Below are positions 8,903 through 17,052 of a stretch of 64,000 bases of DNA, piece by piece. Every line of letters begins with the position of its first letter. The stretch's first letter is position 1. Position numbers and translations under genes: made by a program. This stretch comes from Fluviicola sp. Lineage in GTDB: Bacteria > Bacteroidota > Bacteroidia > Flavobacteriales_D > Crocinitomicaceae. The stretch is taken from NCBI GenBank assembly GCA_002734065.2, contig NVXU02000025.1:186001-250000 (forward strand). Reading direction: 5' to 3'. The notes beneath the pieces were generated by a model. It ran no database searches. It had not been told where the DNA came from and worked only from the letters and a program-made list of their open reading frames with translations.

Positions 8903-10048
8903 TCACTTCTTACTCGTTAAAAACGACCAATACGTTGATCTATTAATCGCTCCCATTTTTGCTTCTGGATAGGCATCTGAAAAACTCTTTGGGTACTTCA
9001 TTTTCTTCCTTTTCTCCCAATCGCTTTTGTAGGCAAAAATTCTATTCTCTTTAATTTCAATAAAATCCATTTGTTGATTGGTGTATGTTTTCCAAAAGTA
9101 AAATTCGTTCTTAATTCCCGTCATTCGCATCCATTTTATTCTTTCTGAAATCACATAATTTTGCCACAATTCTTTCATGTCGTTTCGTAAGAATGTTGGA
9201 TTACAATTGCCGATTAACGCATTTCTCACACCGTTATCTGCAAAATAAATCATGGCTCCTTTCTTCATTTCATAGTTGTGACCGTTGTAGAATGGCTTCA
9301 ATTTAATCAGAATAAAAGCATCTTCTAAAAGTTCAATATATCGCTCCACAGTTTCATTGTCCAAACCACTTTTTCGTGAAATTTCATTGTAATTAACAGC
9401 GCTTCCAACGTTGAAGGCTAGCACTTGCAACATGCACATCAATTCATCGCGTTTGTTGATTCTTTCACCGTCTCTCATGTTGGTGAAAATGGCGTCCTCG
9501 ATAACTTCTTTTAGCTTCTTTTCTGCCGTTTCAAGATCTGCCAAAACCTCTGGATAAGAACCGTAAATTAATCGTTCTTCAAGCAGTTTTTCTTCATTGG
9601 GCAAACCAAAAAATTGTGCCGATTCATAGAAGGATGGAGCGAAGAAATTGAGCTCTAATTCTGCCTGTTGAATCGCCGCTAAAAGTTCTGTATTTAGTTG
9701 CGGTTTATAAGAACAACAAATCACAACAGTTGCGTTAATTTTTCCTGTCAAAACAGCCTCTAAAATCGCTTCTAAATTTGTCAAATACTGAGCTTCATAT
9801 AGAACGATAAAAGCATCCTTTATTTCTTTGAAATTTGCGGTAATTTCTAGTTGTTTTTTAGTGCTTTTTTGAGAACAATCGAAGAACGAAAAAGGAGCGT
9901 TTTGTTCGTGAAGAACATTCTCAATCAAGGTTTTTTTTCCAACTTTTCTCGCTCCTTGAATGAGGATCAATTTGTTGGATTTCAACTTTTCTTCAAGGAT
10001 CTTTTTTTGCATTCTTGGTATGAAATGCTGCTTTTTTTGTTCTGACAT
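8903..10048 (-). CDS. AAA-type ATPase with DUF4143-like C-terminus, degenerate nucleotide site
   Basis: Member of the large bacterial/archaeal family of single-gene AAA proteins with a C-terminal DUF4143 region; cellular role unknown. The 381-residue protein has the P-loop segment GARKVGKKTL (residues 32-41), but the Thr/Ser that normally follows Gly-Lys is Lys39. The Walker B region reads FIVLYEAQYL, with Tyr where the metal-binding Asp is expected. The C-terminal half shows the usual winged-helix stretch (NYNEISRKSGLDNETVERYIELLEDAFIL) and the nuclease-like FWKTYTNQQMDFIEIKENRIFAYKSDW. Nucleotide hydrolysis may be lost. It lies 13 nt upstream of the AddB-like gene, and cotranscription is likely. 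Confidence 0.78.
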   Translation of the reverse strand: MSEQKKQHFIPRMQKKILEEKLKSNKLILIQGARKVGKKTLIENVLHEQNAPFSFFDCSQKSTKKQLEITANFKEIKDAFIVLYEAQYLTNLEAILEAVLTGKINATVVICCSYKPQLNTELLAAIQQAELELNFFAPSFYESAQFFGLPNEEKLLEERLIYGSYPEVLADLETAEKKLKEVIEDAIFTNMRDGERINKRDELMCMLQVLAFNVGSAVNYNEISRKSGLDNETVERYIELLEDAFILIKLKPFYNGHNYEMKKGAMIYFADNGVRNALIGNCNPTFLRNDMKELWQNYVISERIKWMRMTGIKNEFYFWKTYTNQQMDFIEIKENRIFAYKSDWEKRKKMKYPKSFSDAYPEAKMGAINRSTYWSFLTSKK

Positions 10049-10078
10049 TGCTGAAGTAATTTTAGCTAAATATAGCTC

Positions 10079-10112
10079 TTTTTCGCAAAATTCAATTGAA
10101 TTTTGCGAAAAA
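10079..10112. repeat. 34-bp perfect palindrome, copy 1 (intergenic)
   Basis: A perfect self-complementary stretch centred on CAATTG, with arms TTTTTCGCAAAATTCAA and its complement. It lies upstream of the DUF4143 gene. A second copy, 30 bp palindromic with about 35 bp shared overall, lies inside the helicase coding sequence at 46284-46313. Confidence 0.85.
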
Positions 10113-10155
10113 TCGCCTGTATTGGCGTTTTTATATAAAATTGATTAGTGATCCC

Positions 10156-10330
10156 TTTACTTTTTTTCATTGATAAAAAAAGTAAACAAAAAAATCTAGC
10201 GCTGATATAACCTTTCCACAAATCTAAACTACATTCCGCAAATTCGAAGAACTCGCCAAAAGGCTCAAACAGCTCCGAATTTTAGCTGCATTTTAGTTTG
10301 ATTCGTTAGAAAAGAACATATAATGCGCGA
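10156..10330 (-). repeat. dispersed ~180-bp 3'-side element, copy 1
   Basis: Read on the minus strand, it begins GCGCATTATATGTTCTTTT, continues through AGCTCCGAATT and TTCGAAGAACT blocks, and ends in a T-run/A-run hairpin (TTTACTTTTTTT...AAAAAAAGTAAA). It begins about 20 nt after the hutI stop. A copy at 27021-27201 has the same orientation relative to its upstream gene aspS. The terminal hairpin could act as a terminator. Confidence 0.8.
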
Positions 10331-10349
10331 CAAAATCGCTCCGAAAAAC

Positions 10350-11582
10350 CTAGAAGAGAATTCTCTCTACTAATTGGTCGCCAAACGAATATGGAATGTA
10401 CGCTAAATTTGGAATTTTTTTCGTGATAATAATCGGTGTTTTTTTGCCCAAAGAAATGGTGCCATGTGTGTCGGATAAATCCATCGCAAAAGAGGCATTT
10501 ATTGTCAGTGCATTGAGTGCTTCTTCGGGGGTCATTTTCATTTTTACGCAAGCCAACGACCAGACAAAACTGAGGTTGCCACTTGGGGTCGAACCGGGGT
10601 TAAAATCACTCGCCAAAGCAAGGGGCAAATCGTTGTCCATTAATTTTCGTGCATCGCCAAAAGGAATGCTTAAAAAGTGAGAACAACTCGGGAGAATTGT
10701 CGGCATGGTAGATGAATTTTTAAGTGCATCAATATCATCGTCGGTTAACTCTTCTAGATGATCGACAGAAAGGGCGTTTAATTCTACCGCTTTTCGCACT
10801 CCTCCAATAGACGTAAATTGATTGACGTGTACTTTTGGTTTCAATCCAATCGCGATTCCGGCTTGCAAAATTTCTTCCATTTCTTCAACAGAAAAGTAAT
10901 TGCGTTCACAAAAAACATCAATGTAATCGGCCAAATTTTCTTCCTTAATTTTCGGGATCATTTCGTTGATGATTAAGTCAATGTAGCCTCTATGATTTTC
11001 TTTAAATTCTGGTGGAAAAGCATGCGCTCCGAGGAAGGTTGCCTTAATTTCTATGCTGCATTCCTGCTTCAATCGCTTGATGACGCGCAACATTTTCAGT
11101 TCTGCGTCAACAGATAAACCGTAGCCTGATTTGATTTCCAAGGCGCCTGTTCCATAAGATTTCAAACGCTCTATCCTCTCAAAAGCATTTGCGAACAACT
11201 CATCTTCCGACATCTCGGCGAGTTTTCTTGCAGAATTGAGAATTCCACCGCCTTTTAGCGCTATTTCTTCGTAAGAAAGTCCATTTATTCTATCCACAAA
11301 CTCCTCTTCTCTTGACTTTGCAAAAACGGTGTGCGTGTGAGAATCGCAAAATGCCGGCAGTACAAATTTGCCTTCCGCATCGATGACTTCGAGGTCTCTC
11401 CAGTCCGTTACGCCTTGCCAATCACTCATTTTTCCATAAGCGACGATGATTCCATCTTCCAATGCTAAAAATGCATCTTCAAGAATGGGCAATTCTTTCA
11501 TTTCAGCACCTTTTCTAATTTTTGGAAGATTTTCTCCGTGTTGAACGAGTCCTTTTATATTTTTGATGAGAATTTTTTGCAT
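10350..11582 (-). CDS. hutI: imidazolonepropionase
   Basis: Hydrolyses 4-imidazolone-5-propionate to N-formimino-L-glutamate, the third step of histidine degradation (cytosol, metal-dependent amidohydrolase). The chosen start, MQKILIKNIKG, gives 410 residues, the normal size. A longer frame to 11684 would add 34 residues, largely hydrophobic, that overlap the upstream spacer and do not fit the family. Metal-ligand motifs are visible: CDSHTHTVFAKSREEEF (two His), GAHAFPPEF, KVHVNQFTSIGG and ALASDFNPGSTPSGNL. The other hut genes are not in this window, so the gene stands alone here. The stop is followed at about 20 nt by the dispersed 3'-side element. Confidence 0.93.
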   Translation of the reverse strand: MQKILIKNIKGLVQHGENLPKIRKGAEMKELPILEDAFLALEDGIIVAYGKMSDWQGVTDWRDLEVIDAEGKFVLPAFCDSHTHTVFAKSREEEFVDRINGLSYEEIALKGGGILNSARKLAEMSEDELFANAFERIERLKSYGTGALEIKSGYGLSVDAELKMLRVIKRLKQECSIEIKATFLGAHAFPPEFKENHRGYIDLIINEMIPKIKEENLADYIDVFCERNYFSVEEMEEILQAGIAIGLKPKVHVNQFTSIGGVRKAVELNALSVDHLEELTDDDIDALKNSSTMPTILPSCSHFLSIPFGDARKLMDNDLPLALASDFNPGSTPSGNLSFVWSLACVKMKMTPEEALNALTINASFAMDLSDTHGTISLGKKTPIIITKKIPNLAYIPYSFGDQLVERILF

Positions 11583-11671
11583 GGTGCAAGGTAAGAAATG
11601 TTTTTTTTGATTTATTACTGAGAATGAAATAATTATCGAAACAAGAAGGCTAGCAAATTCTACCTTTTTAA

Positions 11672-11701
11672 TTTGAATTTTCAATAAAAACCATATCTTT
11701 G
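11672..11701 (+). promoter_or_regulatory. promoter of tRNA-Leu
   Basis: TTTG at 11672-11675 and TATCTTTG at 11694-11701, spacer 18 nt, match the Bacteroidota -33/-7 consensus. The mature tRNA begins 35 nt downstream. Confidence 0.7.
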
Positions 11702-11735
11702 CACCCGTTCTTCATTCTACCAAGAAGAATATGAT

Positions 11736-11817
11736 GCTCGAGTGGCGGAACTGGTAGACGCGCTGGATTCAAAATCCAGTTCTTTCGGGAGTGCGGGTTC
11801 GATTCCCGCCTCGAGTA
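11736..11817 (+). tRNA. tRNA-Leu (anticodon CAA)
   Basis: Cloverleaf read directly: acceptor arm GCTCGAG pairs with CTCGAGT (first pair G-U); the D-arm holds GGCGGAACTGGTAGACGC; the anticodon stem CTGGA/TCCAG encloses the loop TTCAAAA with anticodon CAA; there is a long variable arm; and the T-arm GCGGGTTCGATTCCCGC is canonical. The long variable arm and anticodon agree on a class II leucine tRNA reading UUG. CCA is not encoded. A Rho-independent terminator follows at once. Confidence 0.96.
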
Positions 11818-11823
11818 CAAAAT

Positions 11824-11855
11824 CTTCTTCAAACATCTTGAAGGAGTTTTTTTTT
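11824..11855 (+). terminator. Rho-independent terminator after tRNA-Leu
   Basis: Nine-pair stem (CTTCTTCAA at 11824-11832 with TTGAAGGAG at 11838-11846) and a 5-nt loop, followed by a run of nine T. Confidence 0.85.
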
Positions 11856-11868
11856 GTATCTTACATAC

Positions 11869-12261
11869 ATGAACCCATTATTAAGCCTCTCAAATAGAGA
11901 ATGTAGAGCTTTGATTCCTTCCTCTACGGACTATCTCAAGGTAGAAAAAGAAAAATGTACCATAAAAACCGTTGCAGAGGTCGTTCAATGGGTAACATCT
12001 GGCGAAGACACCTATATTATGTATTCCTTCAATGCAATAAACAACGCCGATGAGGAAGAAAGTCTTTTATTTGCATGGATTACCCCTTACGATGAAAGGC
12101 ATAGGTCGTGGGGCAATCATCGGAGACAATGGTATGATGAGCTACAGCCAGGTTACAAATTTGATGTTCAATATAACCCAAACGAAATAACCAATCACAT
12201 AGTAATACCAACATTCCTGTCATCAATTAACAATGGGATTCTTTTTATAAAGAAAGCTTAA
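11869..12261 (+). CDS. hypothetical protein
   Basis: Not recognised. The start is taken at the ATG of MNPLLSLSNRE (130 residues); the frame extends to a TTG at 11854, but that lies inside the tRNA terminator. The protein is soluble and has no signal peptide. It is rich in aromatic residues (WITPYDERHRSWGNHRRQWYDELQPGYKF) and has a mid-region ISO-like core, VAEVVQWVTSGEDTYIMYSF. No known motif is seen. It faces the feo operon tail to tail. Confidence 0.6.
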   Translation: MNPLLSLSNRECRALIPSSTDYLKVEKEKCTIKTVAEVVQWVTSGEDTYIMYSFNAINNADEEESLLFAWITPYDERHRSWGNHRRQWYDELQPGYKFDVQYNPNEITNHIVIPTFLSSINNGILFIKKA

Positions 12262-12284
12262 GCTATAAGTTGTTGGCTTAGAGT

Positions 12285-12395
12285 TTACCCACATTTATCA
12301 CACCCTTTATCTTTCTTGGAGAATTTTTTATAGAATTTCCATCCTAGATAAACGGCTGCTCCAACAATGATTCCTATGACGATAATTCTTTGCAT
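12285..12395 (-). CDS. FeoB-associated Cys-rich membrane peptide
   Basis: A 36-residue peptide: one N-terminal membrane helix (IIVIGIIVGAAVYLGWKFY, residues 4-22), a Lys-rich stretch, then the C-terminal GCDKCG with two Cys. This is the layout of the FeoB-associated Cys-rich membrane proteins found after feoB in Bacteroidota, which may take the place of FeoC. Its ATG overlaps the feoB stop as TAATG, so translational coupling is likely. The function is not established; the Cys pair could bind iron or sense redox state. It is very short, but position, overlap and composition all agree. Confidence 0.85.
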   Translation of the reverse strand: MQRIIVIGIIVGAAVYLGWKFYKKFSKKDKGCDKCG

Positions 12396-14344
12396 TACGA
12401 CAACAGATTAAATGCAATTAACGCTCCTAAGTAAGCCAAAACTCCCATGTAGCCAACTTGTATCAAAGGCCATTTCCACGTTTTTGTTTCTCTCTTTACA
12501 ACGGCTAAAGTTGCCATGCATTGCATCGCAAAAACGTAAAACACCATCAAACTTACGCCTGCTGCAAGCGTAAATACAGGAGTGCCGTCTGCTCTTTTTT
12601 GCTCGCGCATTTTATCCAGCAAAGGTTTTCGCGTCTCACTGTCATCGCCAACGGCATAAATCGTTGCCATGGAGCCCACAAATACTTCTCTCGCTGCAAA
12701 AGAAGTAATCAATGATATTCCTATTTTCCAATCGTAACCTATTGGTTTGATAACAGGCTCTATGGATTTGCCTAAAATTCCAATGTAAGAGTTTTCTAAT
12801 TTCACAGAGGCAATCTCCTGATTTTTAGTAGATTCTGACCAGTTCTTCTGAATAGCTTCTGCTTCAACTTTTGCAACAACCTCGTCTATTCTGTTGCCCG
12901 GTCCATAACTTGCCAATGCCCAAAGAATGATAGAAATAGAGAGAATTATCTTTCCCGCGTCCCAAACAAAAAGCTTAACCTTCTCCACTACAACCATGAG
13001 AATATTCTGAACGCGCGGTCTTTTAAAAGAAGGCATTTCCAACATTAAGAATCCTTTTTCTTTGCGCTTGATAAATATTTTTAGAAGAATTGCCACGCCC
13101 AAAGCTGAAAACAATCCGAGGGCATACAACCCAAAAAGAACAAGACCTTGCAGGTTCATAAAACCAAAAATGGTTTTGCTTGGAATAACTAGCGCAATAA
13201 GAATTGTATAAACAGGAACTCTCGCACTGCAACTCATTAATGGCGCTACTAAAATGGTGATTAATCGTTCTTTTTTGTCAGAAATCGTTCTGGCAGACAT
13301 GACGCCTGGAATGGCGCAGGCAACACTTGATAAAAGTGGAACAACGCTCTTTCCATTGAGACCAAAAGGGCGTAATAATCGATCCATGATAAAAACAACG
13401 CGCGACAAATAACCCGTCTCTTCTAAAATCGCAATGAAGAAAAACAGCAAGGCGATTTGAGGAATAAAAATGGCAATTCCACCAATGCCCGGAATAATTC
13501 CTTGTGTGAGTAAGTCCGTTAACACACCGTCAGGCATAACGTCTGACATCCATCCACTTAACGAAGCAAAAGCGCCGTCAATAATATCCATTGGAATGGT
13601 GGCAAAGACATAAATAAATTGAAAAATAACCAATAAAATAATGGAGAAAATAAGATAGCCAAAGACAGGATGCACTAAAATTTTGTCCCATTTATTGGCT
13701 GGTCGTTCCTTCTTTTCTACAACTTTTTCTATGCCGCCAATTATTTCTTTTAAGTATGCAAAACGCTTTTCTGTATCCGTTTCTTGCTCTTGAATGTCCA
13801 ACGAAGAGGCAACCGTAATGTCCTTGTGGAAAACATGCCCTTTTCTCTCTTTTAAAGACGAAATAGCATAAAATAACTGTGTTTTTCCTGATTTTACCCG
13901 GGCAATTGACTCCACAACGGAAGCTTCTGGAAAAAGATCTTCCAATGCTTTCACATTTATCTCTTTATTTTGCTTTTTTGCTAAATCCGTCATGTTCAAA
14001 ACCAGAATAATCGGGATTTGTAAGTCATAAACCTGGCTAAAAAACAATAAATTTCGTTCTAAATTAGATGCATCTACAATGACAATGACAGCATCTGGAT
14101 ATTCTGAGTTTTTAGGATCGCACAAGCTATTGTAAACAATTTCTTCATCCTTGGAGCGAGGATATAAACTGTAAGTCCCTGGAAAATCAACTAATTCGTG
14201 CTTTTCATCACCAATTTCAATGTTTCCTGTTTTCTTATCGACAGTAACACCAGGGAAATTGCCTACATGTTGTCGCATACCCGTCAGCATATTAAAAACC
14301 GTGCTTTTGCCTGTGTTTGGATTACCTATAAGGGCGATTCTCAT
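12395..14344 (-). CDS. feoB: ferrous iron transport protein B
   Basis: Inner-membrane Fe(II) transporter with a cytosolic G-protein domain, 649 residues. Residues 1-165 hold the GTPase motifs GNPNTGKST (G1, residues 7-15), DFPGTYSL (G3) and NMTD (G4). A helical insert with Glu/Lys-rich stretches precedes the first membrane segment near residue 225. The membrane part has paired Gate-type segments, including IAIFIPQIALLFFFIAILEETGYLSR and the Cys-containing VACAIPGVMSARTI and PLMSCSARVPVY, typical of FeoB. Length is at the lower end of the family. The order feoA-feoB-Cys-rich peptide is one operon, with a 2-nt gap after feoA and a TAATG overlap after feoB. Confidence 0.96.
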   Translation of the reverse strand: MRIALIGNPNTGKSTVFNMLTGMRQHVGNFPGVTVDKKTGNIEIGDEKHELVDFPGTYSLYPRSKDEEIVYNSLCDPKNSEYPDAVIVIVDASNLERNLLFFSQVYDLQIPIILVLNMTDLAKKQNKEINVKALEDLFPEASVVESIARVKSGKTQLFYAISSLKERKGHVFHKDITVASSLDIQEQETDTEKRFAYLKEIIGGIEKVVEKKERPANKWDKILVHPVFGYLIFSIILLVIFQFIYVFATIPMDIIDGAFASLSGWMSDVMPDGVLTDLLTQGIIPGIGGIAIFIPQIALLFFFIAILEETGYLSRVVFIMDRLLRPFGLNGKSVVPLLSSVACAIPGVMSARTISDKKERLITILVAPLMSCSARVPVYTILIALVIPSKTIFGFMNLQGLVLFGLYALGLFSALGVAILLKIFIKRKEKGFLMLEMPSFKRPRVQNILMVVVEKVKLFVWDAGKIILSISIILWALASYGPGNRIDEVVAKVEAEAIQKNWSESTKNQEIASVKLENSYIGILGKSIEPVIKPIGYDWKIGISLITSFAAREVFVGSMATIYAVGDDSETRKPLLDKMREQKRADGTPVFTLAAGVSLMVFYVFAMQCMATLAVVKRETKTWKWPLIQVGYMGVLAYLGALIAFNLLS

Positions 14345-14346
14345 TA

Positions 14347-14583
14347 TTAAATATCCGTTTGATTCTCAACCAAGACTAAGGTGGCTTCGTCTTTTCTCAA
14401 AGACAATGTGTATCCGTCAACGTCTATTGCTATTGGCCCTCCGAAGGGAGCACGAAATAAAACCTCGATTTTCTTCCCTTTTATCAGACCCATTTCCATC
14501 ATTTTAACCTTGAAGATTGAGTTCTTCAATTCGCGAATAACTACGTGCTCGCCATTTCTGATATTTGATAGTAATTTTTCCAC
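14347..14583 (-). CDS. feoA: ferrous iron transport protein A
   Basis: Small cytosolic SH3-fold partner of FeoB, 78 residues, required for Fe(II) uptake in studied bacteria. The sequence has the FeoA layout: VVIRELKN, then KMMEMGLIKGKKIEVLFRAPFGGPIAIDVDGYTLSLRKDEATLVLV. The start is GTG: an in-frame TAA lies two codons upstream, so no longer start is possible, and no downstream Met precedes the conserved core. An imperfect 17-bp palindrome lies directly upstream. Confidence 0.93.
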   Translation of the reverse strand: MEKLLSNIRNGEHVVIRELKNSIFKVKMMEMGLIKGKKIEVLFRAPFGGPIAIDVDGYTLSLRKDEATLVLVENQTDI

Positions 14584-14585
14584 TA

Positions 14586-14602
14586 TTTAGAATGATTACA
14601 AA
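14586..14602 (-). promoter_or_regulatory. candidate metal-regulator operator before feoA
   Basis: TTTAGAAT-G-ATTACAAA is a 17-bp inverted repeat with 6 of 8 pairs matching, ending 3 nt upstream of the feoA GTG. Its AT-rich form and location fit a Fur- or DtxR-type iron-responsive site, but which regulator is inference. Confidence 0.45.
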
Positions 14603-14650
14603 TATAGGCTTTGTTTGTGGGATGTCAATCACTCTTTTGTGGTATTTATA

Positions 14651-14689
14651 GTTAGAGCGTTGGAGTTTTAGAGCATTGGAGCTTTAGAG
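14651..14689. repeat. GAGCTTTGGA-type intergenic repeat, copy 2
   Basis: GAGCGTTGGAG, TTTTAGAGCATTGGAGC and TTTAGAG units lie between feoA and the aspartokinase gene. They are close to the unit at 32007-32040. Confidence 0.5.
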
Positions 14690-14694
14690 AAAAG

Positions 14695-15963
14695 TTAAGA
14701 CGCGACGATGATTCGTGCTGTTTCTCGTGTTAGTTGCTGGAGAATGATGCTTTTGTTCAATGTTAATCGGTCTATCGTTTCTTGGTTATAGTGGCGAATT
14801 GTGATTAATTCTAGTCCAGAATTGTATTTTACGTGATAGTTTTTCGAGAATAGTGACAAGAATTGCTCTAAGTTCACTTTCTCTTCATCAACGAGAACAG
14901 AAAAGCTCAAAGCAGAATTCTGCATGACGTTAATTTTTAAATCCAAAGAAGAAATTTGCGAAAAAATAGCGCTGAGATTTTGTTCTTCTATGAAGGAAAA
15001 ATCTTTGGGAGAAATGGAAAATAACAACTGATTTTTCTTGAAAATAAACGACGGAATCAAGGTGTCGCTTTTTGTGCAAGAATGAATCGTGGTGCCTTCA
15101 TTATCTGGATTTAAAAACGATTTCACGTAAAGCGGAATACTCTTATTCTGCAAAGGTTTAATCGTTTTTGGATGAATTACCGATGCTCCGTAGTAAGAAA
15201 GCTCTATCGCTTCTCGAAAGGAAATTTTGTCCAGTTTTACCGTGTTGTCAAACAGTTTTGGGTCCGCATTGAGCATCCCCGGAACGTCTTTCCAAATGGT
15301 GACACTTTCTGCGTTGCAACAGTGAGCAACAATCGCCGCGGAGAAATCGGACCCTTCGCGCCCTAGTGTAGTTGTCTGATTATCAGAGTTATGCCCTATA
15401 AATCCTTGTGTAAGCAAAATCCCCGAAGAATCACTGGAGTCCAAAAAGTCTTTTTCAAAAAGTTGCTGAGTTTGCTCCCAATCAACGTTGGCATCCAAAA
15501 ATTTATTCTCTGTTCTCACTAATTTTCTGGCGTCCTTCCAGTGAGAATTAAATCCTTCTTGTCTCAAAAAAGCATTGACAATATTGGTCGAAAGAATTTC
15601 TCCTGTAGAAACTATTTCTGCGTACAAAGCATTTTCGTTTTCTTGAGAATTCCTTTTACAAAAGATTCGCAAAGAATTAAAAATCGATTGAATTTCTTCA
15701 AAAACAGGATGACTAGCGTCCGTTATTAAGTCACTCAAAATGTCAAGGTGAAACTTCTCTCTTTCTGCAATCAATGCCAAATAATTTACCTCATTTTGAG
15801 TGAGGCATTGTTCAACAATTTTCTCAAAAGCATTGGTGTTTTTTCCCATGGCAGAAATAACGATAGCCAATTTTTCTCCCTTGTAAAGAGAAAGTAACTT
15901 CGCAATATTCCGAATAGATGCAGCATCTTTTACCGATGCTCCTCCAAATTTAAAAACCTTCAT
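14695..15963 (-). CDS. lysC: aspartate kinase
   Basis: Phosphorylates L-aspartate, the entry to the lysine, threonine and methionine pathways. The 422-residue length fits a monofunctional enzyme. The N-terminal KFGGASVKDAASI (residues 4-17) is the family signature. Further landmarks are STGEILSTNIV, LTQGFIG, TTTLGREGSDFSAAIVA and the pre-ACT region VTIWKDVPGMLNADPKL. The C-terminal part looks like ACT domains (FSISPKDFSFIEEQNLSAIFSQI and LEQFLSLFSKNYHVKY), implying feedback control, but is divergent. Its ATG overlaps the gpsA stop (TAATG), so translation is probably coupled although the pathways differ. Confidence 0.88.
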   Translation of the reverse strand: MKVFKFGGASVKDAASIRNIAKLLSLYKGEKLAIVISAMGKNTNAFEKIVEQCLTQNEVNYLALIAEREKFHLDILSDLITDASHPVFEEIQSIFNSLRIFCKRNSQENENALYAEIVSTGEILSTNIVNAFLRQEGFNSHWKDARKLVRTENKFLDANVDWEQTQQLFEKDFLDSSDSSGILLTQGFIGHNSDNQTTTLGREGSDFSAAIVAHCCNAESVTIWKDVPGMLNADPKLFDNTVKLDKISFREAIELSYYGASVIHPKTIKPLQNKSIPLYVKSFLNPDNEGTTIHSCTKSDTLIPSFIFKKNQLLFSISPKDFSFIEEQNLSAIFSQISSLDLKINVMQNSALSFSVLVDEEKVNLEQFLSLFSKNYHVKYNSGLELITIRHYNQETIDRLTLNKSIILQQLTRETARIIVAS

Positions 15964-16961
15964 TAACTTAACTTATCTGTCAAAATACGCATCTCAATAA
16001 CGGGAGAAATACGTTCATAAATGATGTTGTAAACAGCTTCAACGATGGGCATTTCTACCTCAAACTTACGTTTTATTTCCATGACGCTTTTGATTGCATA
16101 ATAACCTTCTGCGACCATGTCCATTTCCAATTGCGCTGTTTTTACGGAGTAACCCTTGCCTATCATAAAGCCAAAAGATCTATTTCTAGAGAATTTAGAA
16201 TAGGCCGTTACCAGTAAATCACCCAAATACGCCGAAGATTTTACATCACGGTGAATTGGACTCATTTCATCTATTAAATTTTCAATTTCTTGGATGGCAT
16301 TCGAAATTAATACCGCCTGAAAGTTGTCTCCATAACCTAGGCCAGCGCAAATTCCAGAAGCAATGGCATAAACATTCTTTAAAACTGCTGAAATTTCTGT
16401 TCCGAACAAATCGTCGGAGCAAGTTGTTTTAATGTACCTGCAAGCGAGTAATTCTGCCATTTCTTCGGCAACTTCATCTTCTTGGCAAGCAACCGTTAAA
16501 TACGAAAGGCGCTCTAAGGCAACTTCTTCTGCATGACAAGGGCCACAAATAATACCAATGTTATCGTAAGGTGTTCCAAAAGTCTTGTGAATAAAACGTG
16601 CCGGTATAGCATGATATTCTGGAATAATTCCTTTGACTGCTGAGAATACAAATTTGTCTTTAAATAATTCAACGGGGAAGTTCTCAAATAATTTTACCAA
16701 AAAAGCAGAAGGTGTAGCAATTATGACAATATCTGCAGGCTCAATCATCTCTCGAAGGTTGGTTCCTACATTTATTTTATTCAAGTCAAACTCAACTGAT
16801 TGTAGATAATTTGGATTGTGACGAAACTTTAGAATGTGCTTTACAGCATCATCGTTACGCATGTACCAATTGAGCGAGTCAACATTATTGCAAAGAATTT
16901 TTACAAGAGCCGTTGCCCAACTACCACCACCAATTACCGCTATTTTTTTCTGACTGCTCAT
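15963..16961 (-). CDS. gpsA: NAD(P)H-dependent glycerol-3-phosphate dehydrogenase
   Basis: Reduces dihydroxyacetone phosphate to sn-glycerol-3-phosphate for phospholipid synthesis. The 332-residue protein starts with the Rossmann motif IAVIGGGSWATALVKIL. It has VIIATPSAFLV, FSAVKGI, GICGPCHAEEVALERLSYLTVAC, the catalytic-Lys region EISAVLKNVYAIASGICAGLGYGDNFQA and AYLGDLLVTAYSKFSRNR (the G-D-L-x-x-T signature). Length and all motifs fit. It is first in a two-gene unit with lysC, which it overlaps by one base. Confidence 0.96.
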   Translation of the reverse strand: MSSQKKIAVIGGGSWATALVKILCNNVDSLNWYMRNDDAVKHILKFRHNPNYLQSVEFDLNKINVGTNLREMIEPADIVIIATPSAFLVKLFENFPVELFKDKFVFSAVKGIIPEYHAIPARFIHKTFGTPYDNIGIICGPCHAEEVALERLSYLTVACQEDEVAEEMAELLACRYIKTTCSDDLFGTEISAVLKNVYAIASGICAGLGYGDNFQAVLISNAIQEIENLIDEMSPIHRDVKSSAYLGDLLVTAYSKFSRNRSFGFMIGKGYSVKTAQLEMDMVAEGYYAIKSVMEIKRKFEVEMPIVEAVYNIIYERISPVIEMRILTDKLS

Positions 16962-17016
16962 TTAATAACCTTCAGAACAAAGGTATTATTTTATCTTATA
17001 TGAAAGAGGTATAGCA

Positions 17017-17050
17017 AAAAGGGAGGCAATATTTATCGCCTCCCTTGTTA
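17017..17050 (-). terminator. terminator of the 1551-residue protease gene
   Basis: GGGAGGC at 17021-17027 pairs with GCCTCCC at 17038-17044. On the minus strand the hairpin is followed by TTTTT. It lies 6-30 nt after the protease stop. Confidence 0.88.
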
Positions 17051-17052
17051 TT

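Noticed and set aside
6037-10048. AddAB-type DNA repair operon or a defence island
   Set aside because: No AddA/UvrD-type helicase is adjacent, and the neighbour is a DUF4143 protein; two genes alone do not support a defence system.
11583-11684. N-terminal extension of HutI by 34 residues
   Set aside because: The extension is hydrophobic, outside the family alignment, and overlaps the upstream spacer; the ATG at 11582 gives the standard length.
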